Shown: piece after piece, positions 50,911 to 56,043 of the stretch
Position numbering within the stretch: the stretch's first letter is position 1
Layout: each line of letters begins with the position of its first letter
Origin: Acidobacteriota bacterium
GTDB lineage: Bacteria > Acidobacteriota > Polarisedimenticolia > Gp22-AA2
Direction of reading: 5' to 3'
Length of the DNA: 56,043 nt
Assembly: GCA_003223135.1 (NCBI GenBank)
Contig: QHXX01000050.1
Coordinates: 35,969-92,011, forward strand
The notes under the pieces: generated by a model
Seen by the model: only the letters and a program-made list of their open reading frames with translations
Databases searched by the model: none
What the model was told of the DNA's origin: nothing
Made by a program: the position numbers and the translations under genes

Positions 50911-51947
50911 ATGCAGCCGGAACGGGAGCGCGCGGTTGCCGTCATCGGGGGCGGCCCGGGCGGCGCGCAGTGCGCGCTGCGTCTGGCGGATGCGGGCTTC
51001 CGGGTGACAGTCTTCGAGCCGCGCGCTCAGTTCGAAAAGGCCTGCGGCGGCGGAATCCCGATCCGCGGCATGCATCACTTTCCCTTCCTGGTCGACGCCC
51101 GGCTTCCCGGCAAGGAAATCCGGGAATGCCTGATCGTCTCCCCCTCCGGTCGCGAGGCGCGATTCCCCCTCGATCCTCTGTACGTCTTCAGCCGGGCCGA
51201 TCTGCACTCGTTCATGCTGGCGCGCGCCACGACCGCAGGTGCCGTCTGGGCGCGGGCGCGAGTGGTCTCGTTTCAGCGCGCCGGAACCGAAAGCGGCGGT
51301 GGCCCGGGCGCGGGCGCCTGGAGCGTGCGCGCCTCCCATCCGGGTGAAGACGCGTCGACCTTCGGCCCCTTCGATTTCCTGGTCGCGGCGGATGGTGCTT
51401 CGGGGAGCGCCCGGAGACGTCTTCTCCCCGGCGAAGAGCCGAAGAACGTGTCTCAGGGGATCGGCTACTACGTGCCGGGGGTGTCGGAGGAGTTCATCAC
51501 CCTCAAGTTCTACGAGAGGCTTCACGGGTACGGGCAAGGCGCGCGCAGGGAGACGGCTGGGCGCTCATCGGCGACGCCGCGGGCTTCGTCGATCCGCTCA
51601 CGCGCGAGGGGATCTACTACGCGATGCTGTCGGGGGACCTTCTGGCGGAGGCCCTGATCGCGGGGAAGCCCGATCTCTATTCCGAGGCCTGGGCGCGTCG
51701 CTGCGCGCGCGAGCTGTCGTGGGCCGCCGCGCATGGCGATCGATTCTTCGACAGCCGCTTCATCGAGCGGATGGTGTCCCTGTGCGCCGCCTCCCCCGCC
51801 ATCGCGCGCGTCCTTTCGGATCTGATCGCCGGCCGGCAAGATTACAGGAGCTTGAAGCGGCGCCTCCTGCTTCTCACGCCCAGGGTCGGCGCTCACCTTC
51901 TCGGGCGCTTTGCCGGCTCATCCCTCAGGCGCTTTCGTGACAGTTGA
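50911..51947 (+). pseudogene. Geranylgeranyl-reductase-like FAD protein, internal deletion with frame change
   Basis: FAD-dependent oxidoreductase broken into two frames. From the ATG at 50911 (GGGAGG five bases upstream) it encodes the Rossmann motif VIGGGPGGAQCALRLADAGF, FEKACGGGIP, DFLVAADGASGSARR and LKFYERLHGY, up to about 51531. At about 51549 another frame resumes GDGWALIGDAAGFVDPLTREGIYYA, the second FAD motif, and continues to the stop at 51947. About 60-90 residues that should lie between are missing. Relatives reduce geranylgeranyl chains of lipids or quinones. The junction contains a GCGCGCGC run (51539-51546). It is a pseudogene or an assembly fault. The stop codon region overlaps the antisense diheme cytochrome gene. 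Confidence 0.8.
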
Positions 51948-52173
51948 AGCACTGGCTCTCGGCCGGCGGGTGGTTCGGCTTGCGCGGGCTCCTCTTGCCG
52001 GGGCCGTGGCACTCGAGGCAGTCACGGGGCTGCTGCGGCCTCAGGTGATCGGCGTCCGCCGGCAGACGGGGCGGCCGGTGCAGGACGGTATACACCACCA
52101 GCAGGACCGCCAGCGCCGTGCCGACGACCAGGAAAACAACCATCGAGGTCCGGCGCGGATTCGTCGTGGTCAC
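51925..52173 (-). CDS. Membrane-anchored small diheme c-type cytochrome
   Basis: An 82-residue protein. An N-terminal helix (about 11-28) anchors it in the membrane with the rest in the periplasm. Two heme-binding motifs are present: CLECH near residue 53 and CFNCH near residue 76, two residues before the C-terminus. Such proteins usually shuttle electrons next to multiheme complexes, but none is adjacent. The start is GTG at 52173, or ATG at 52143. The last 23 bases overlap the 3' end of the reductase-like gene on the other strand. Confidence 0.75.
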   Translation of the reverse strand: MTTTNPRRTSMVVFLVVGTALAVLLVVYTVLHRPPRLPADADHLRPQQPRDCLECHGPGKRSPRKPNHPPAESQCFNCHESA

Positions 52174-52189
52174 GGCGGGCAGCTCGCCC

Positions 52190-52594
52190 TCATCCTCGAT
52201 CGAGCCGCCGGGCGCGCGTGTTGGTGGAGATCTTTTCGGTCGCCAGGACCTTCCCCTGAAGGAAGCCCTCCTCGGCGATGGCCACGATCGAGGCGCGGAT
52301 ATCGCCCCGCATCCGCCCCGTCGGCCTGAGCTCGAACTTCCGCGCCACCACGACCTTCCCCTCGACCGTCCCCTCGACGATCAGATTGTCGGCGGTGATG
52401 TCGCCGCGAACCGACGCGTGCGGCTCGATGACGACCGATCCCGAGGTCACGACATTCCCCTCGATGCGGCCGCGCAGGCGGATGTTGTCCTCGGACACGA
52501 TCTCGCCGACCAGCGTGACGTCCCGATCGATCAGGGTCGAGCCGCCGGCGTCATCATCCTCTGGCTGTATCTGTGAATCCTTGAAGAGGGGCAT
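52190..52594 (-). CDS. Bactofilin family cytoskeletal protein
   Basis: A 134-residue polymer-forming beta-helix protein. The core (about 20-120) has short repeats of the type LIDRDVTLVGEIVSED, LRGRIEGNV, VVIEPHASVRGDI, LIVEGTVEGKVV, with terminal unstructured tails. Bactofilins form filaments that shape cells or position envelope machinery. ATG at 52594 with GGGGGA upstream is preferred over the longer frame to 52681, which overlaps the YigZ gene. Confidence 0.88.
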   Translation of the reverse strand: MPLFKDSQIQPEDDDAGGSTLIDRDVTLVGEIVSEDNIRLRGRIEGNVVTSGSVVIEPHASVRGDITADNLIVEGTVEGKVVVARKFELRPTGRMRGDIRASIVAIAEEGFLQGKVLATEKISTNTRARRLDRG

Positions 52595-52643
52595 GGCCGT
52601 TCCCCCCGCGGGCACGTGATGATAACAGTCGCCGGGGGCGGGA

Positions 52644-53273
52644 TCAAATCGCGTCGTCGAGATCCACGATGCGTGCGTCACCGCGCGTCAGGGCCTGTAG
52701 ATCATCCCGGAGCCGAGCGCGCGCCTCGAGAGGCATGGTGACGAACAGGACGCACCGCGCCGGGTCTTCATAAGAAAATGATTCGACGCGACCTCCGTGT
52801 CGCGCCACGAGGTGACGCGTCTCGCCGTCGAGCGACAGGGGCACGCCGACGAGGACGCGGCCGGTCGGGACGGCCGCCAGGGTGGGGGCGTCCCGGAGCG
52901 CCCGCGCCGCCCCGGCGCGGTAGGCGCGCGCCAGACCGCCCTTGCCCAGCTTCGTCCCGCCGAAGTAGCGCGTCACCACGACGACCACGTCCCGCAGCCC
53001 GGCACCCCGGATGGCCTGCAGGATGGAAGGCCCGGCCGTTCCCCCCGGCTCGCCCGCGTCGTGACAGCGCTCCACGGGCCCGGCACGCCCCCCCTGGAGT
53101 GCATAGGCCCAGCAATGGTGGGTGGCATCCGGGAACTCCGACCGGACCTTCTCGATCCCGGTGCGGGCCTCCATCTCGTCCCGCGCCGGGATCGCGGTCG
53201 CGATGAATCGCGAGTTTTTCTCGCGAATCTCCGCGCGATGCTCTCGCGCCAGCGTGACGAAGGACGCGGCCAT
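52644..53273 (-). CDS. yigZ: YigZ/IMPACT family protein
   Basis: A 209-residue protein with the conserved N-terminal UPF0029 domain: REKNSRFIATAIPA, HHCWAYAL, DAGEPGGTAGPSIL and VTRYFGGTKLGKGGLARAY. The C-terminal domain is a ferredoxin-like fold (about 135-205). The function of the family is uncertain, with links to translation control in eukaryotic IMPACT. It starts with ATG at 53273 and is followed by the bactofilin gene. Confidence 0.92.
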   Translation of the reverse strand: MAASFVTLAREHRAEIREKNSRFIATAIPARDEMEARTGIEKVRSEFPDATHHCWAYALQGGRAGPVERCHDAGEPGGTAGPSILQAIRGAGLRDVVVVVTRYFGGTKLGKGGLARAYRAGAARALRDAPTLAAVPTGRVLVGVPLSLDGETRHLVARHGGRVESFSYEDPARCVLFVTMPLEARARLRDDLQALTRGDARIVDLDDAI

Positions 53274-53326
53274 GCGGCGAGTCTATGCAGGCGGGGGTTT
53301 TCGGGTCAATGCCGCGGGGAGCGGGT

Positions 53327-53797
53327 CTACGACTGCGAGCCCTCGGGCCATTGGAAGAACCGGCCGCCCGAGAACAGGATGTCGCAGTTGAAATCGGTCG
53401 TCTGCCCGCCGCCTCGCGTGCTCAGGATGCCGTCCTTGCCGTAGCTGGCGAGCGTGTAGTTCGAGCCGTCGGCCGCCGTCGATGCATCCCAGGCATTGTT
53501 CCAGCCGTCGGCGTCCGGAGGCTGCTTGATGAAATATGGATCGATGATCGGCTTCAGCGCAGTCCAGTTTGCCATGGAGAGCGGGTAGACGGCGGTGTCG
53601 GTGGCATAGGCCTCGATCGCCGTGCCGATGGTCCTCAAATCGGACATCGATTTCTTCTGCTTGCCCTTGTCGATCGCGTTCAGGAGGTTCGGCAGGGCGA
53701 TCGCGGAGATGATCCCGATGATCGCGACGACAATGAGCAGCTCGATCAACGTGAAACCGCTCGGTGTTTCTTCCCGGGTCCTGCGAACGCTCATCAT
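53327..53797 (-). CDS. Type II secretion/type IV pseudopilin (GspG-like)
   Basis: A 156-residue prepilin. A short basic leader ends in the SG|FTLIEL peptidase site, followed by the hydrophobic helix (LIVVAIIGIISAIALPNLL). The globular part (DLRTIGTAIEAYATDTAVYP, then DADGWNNAWD and a Gly/Thr loop region) resembles the major pseudopilin GspG, whose C-terminal loop binds calcium. ATG 53797 or 53794 after GAGGGGG is preferred. It is a single gene here; no other secretion components are in the window. Confidence 0.9.
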   Translation of the reverse strand: MMSVRRTREETPSGFTLIELLIVVAIIGIISAIALPNLLNAIDKGKQKKSMSDLRTIGTAIEAYATDTAVYPLSMANWTALKPIIDPYFIKQPPDADGWNNAWDASTAADGSNYTLASYGKDGILSTRGGGQTTDFNCDILFSGGRFFQWPEGSQS

Positions 53798-53882
53798 TGG
53801 CGCGTTCCCCCTCACCGCTTCCAAAGGGCAAGGACGGTGCCAGACCCCTCGCCGTGCCCTTCGGGGACGTAACTGCCCTCAT

Positions 53883-53910
53883 AACATAATGATGAATCCT
53901 GCGCGGGCAA
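53883..53910 (-). promoter_or_regulatory. Promoter of the pilin gene
   Basis: On the minus strand TTGCCC (53910-53905), a 16-base spacer and TATGTT (53888-53883), about 85 bases before the pilin ATG. Confidence 0.55.
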
Positions 53911-54003
53911 GGATCGAACGCGATCTTCGAGTGCCAAAAAGTGGCGGGCCGCGGCGCCGCCTGCCATTCCGCGTCAGGTCGTCCGGCGCGGAGCCGCCGC
54001 GGC

Positions 54004-54032
54004 TTGCATCGGGGCTCCCTCCCGCTTAAACT
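54004..54032 (+). promoter_or_regulatory. Promoter of the tRNA-Thr gene
   Basis: TTGCAT (54004-54009), a 17-base spacer and TAAACT (54027-54032); the tRNA starts 55 bases after the -10 box. Confidence 0.6.
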
Positions 54033-54087
54033 ACGGGCTCTTCGCGCCCTTGCTCGTGGCCGTGCAGGAACGACGATCGATTCGGGC

Positions 54088-54162
<75 letters not shown>

Positions 54163-54210
54163 TTCCCTTCCGCGGCGCTCGCGCCGGCCGGCGGCCCGAA
54201 GACGCAGCCG

Positions 54211-56043
<1,833 letters not shown>

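Overview
The window is 56 kb of GC-rich (roughly 65-70%) bacterial chromosome, almost fully coding, with many 4-base ATGA/GTGA gene overlaps and several TTG starts. No phage or plasmid genes are visible and there is no CRISPR array; the only mobile gene is one IS1-like transposase. A type II secretion/type IV pseudopilin, bactofilin, O-antigen-ligase-like protein, RNase Y, futalosine-pathway menaquinone synthesis (MqnE), MutS2 and a DUF1015 protein fit a Gram-negative, menaquinone-using bacterium from a deep lineage. Acidobacteriota or a neighbouring phylum is my best guess from gene content; it is not proven here.

Layout. 1-5.8 kb: NifS-like protein (5' end missing), DUF1015 protein, secreted protein and a large hybrid histidine kinase. 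5.9-16.2 kb: DsbA-like oxidoreductase, TMTC-type membrane TPR protein, a structured 365-base gap, mutS2, envelope proteins, an HTH/coiled-coil protein, a NicO-like transporter and a leaderless secreted protein. 16.3-24.5 kb: pabB-pabC (folate), mqnE with a damaged thiC, rny with a long leader, moaE-moaD and an ElbB-like protein. 24.6-31.0 kb: an IclR regulator followed by a five-gene one-carbon operon (corrinoid protein, MetV-like, MetF, methyl-THF methyltransferase, reductive activator). 31.0-40.3 kb: PH-like protein, NrnA phosphoesterase and gamma carbonic anhydrase (one operon); a fused glycolate/lactate oxidase, MoaB, leucyl aminopeptidase and Dxs. 40.4-47.4 kb: rhomboid protease, an odd fusion ORF, GHMP kinase, DUF2007 protein, transposase and O-antigen-ligase/TPR protein. 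47.4-56.0 kb: ECF sigma/anti-sigma operon, REC-PilZ regulator, a broken geranylgeranyl-reductase-like gene, diheme cytochrome, bactofilin, YigZ, pilin, tRNA-Thr(CGT) and a homocysteine methyltransferase/MTHFR fusion that runs off the end.

One-carbon chemistry links several regions. pabB/pabC make the folate precursor. The corrinoid operon can move a methyl group from a corrinoid protein to tetrahydrofolate and on to methylene-THF, and the terminal fusion gene uses methyl groups for methionine. The operon lacks a methyltransferase that would pick a methyl donor, so its substrate is unknown.

The most unusual signals are: a cysteine-desulfurase homologue without the PLP lysine; a corrinoid methyl-transfer operon without its substrate enzyme; two genes (thiC and a reductase) that each lost an internal block and changed frame at a GC-alternating tract; a secreted Pro-rich protein fused to the C-terminal half of a nucleotide kinase; a 141-base nested inverted-repeat element; and two strong promoters placed so close to the start codon that the mRNAs should be leaderless.
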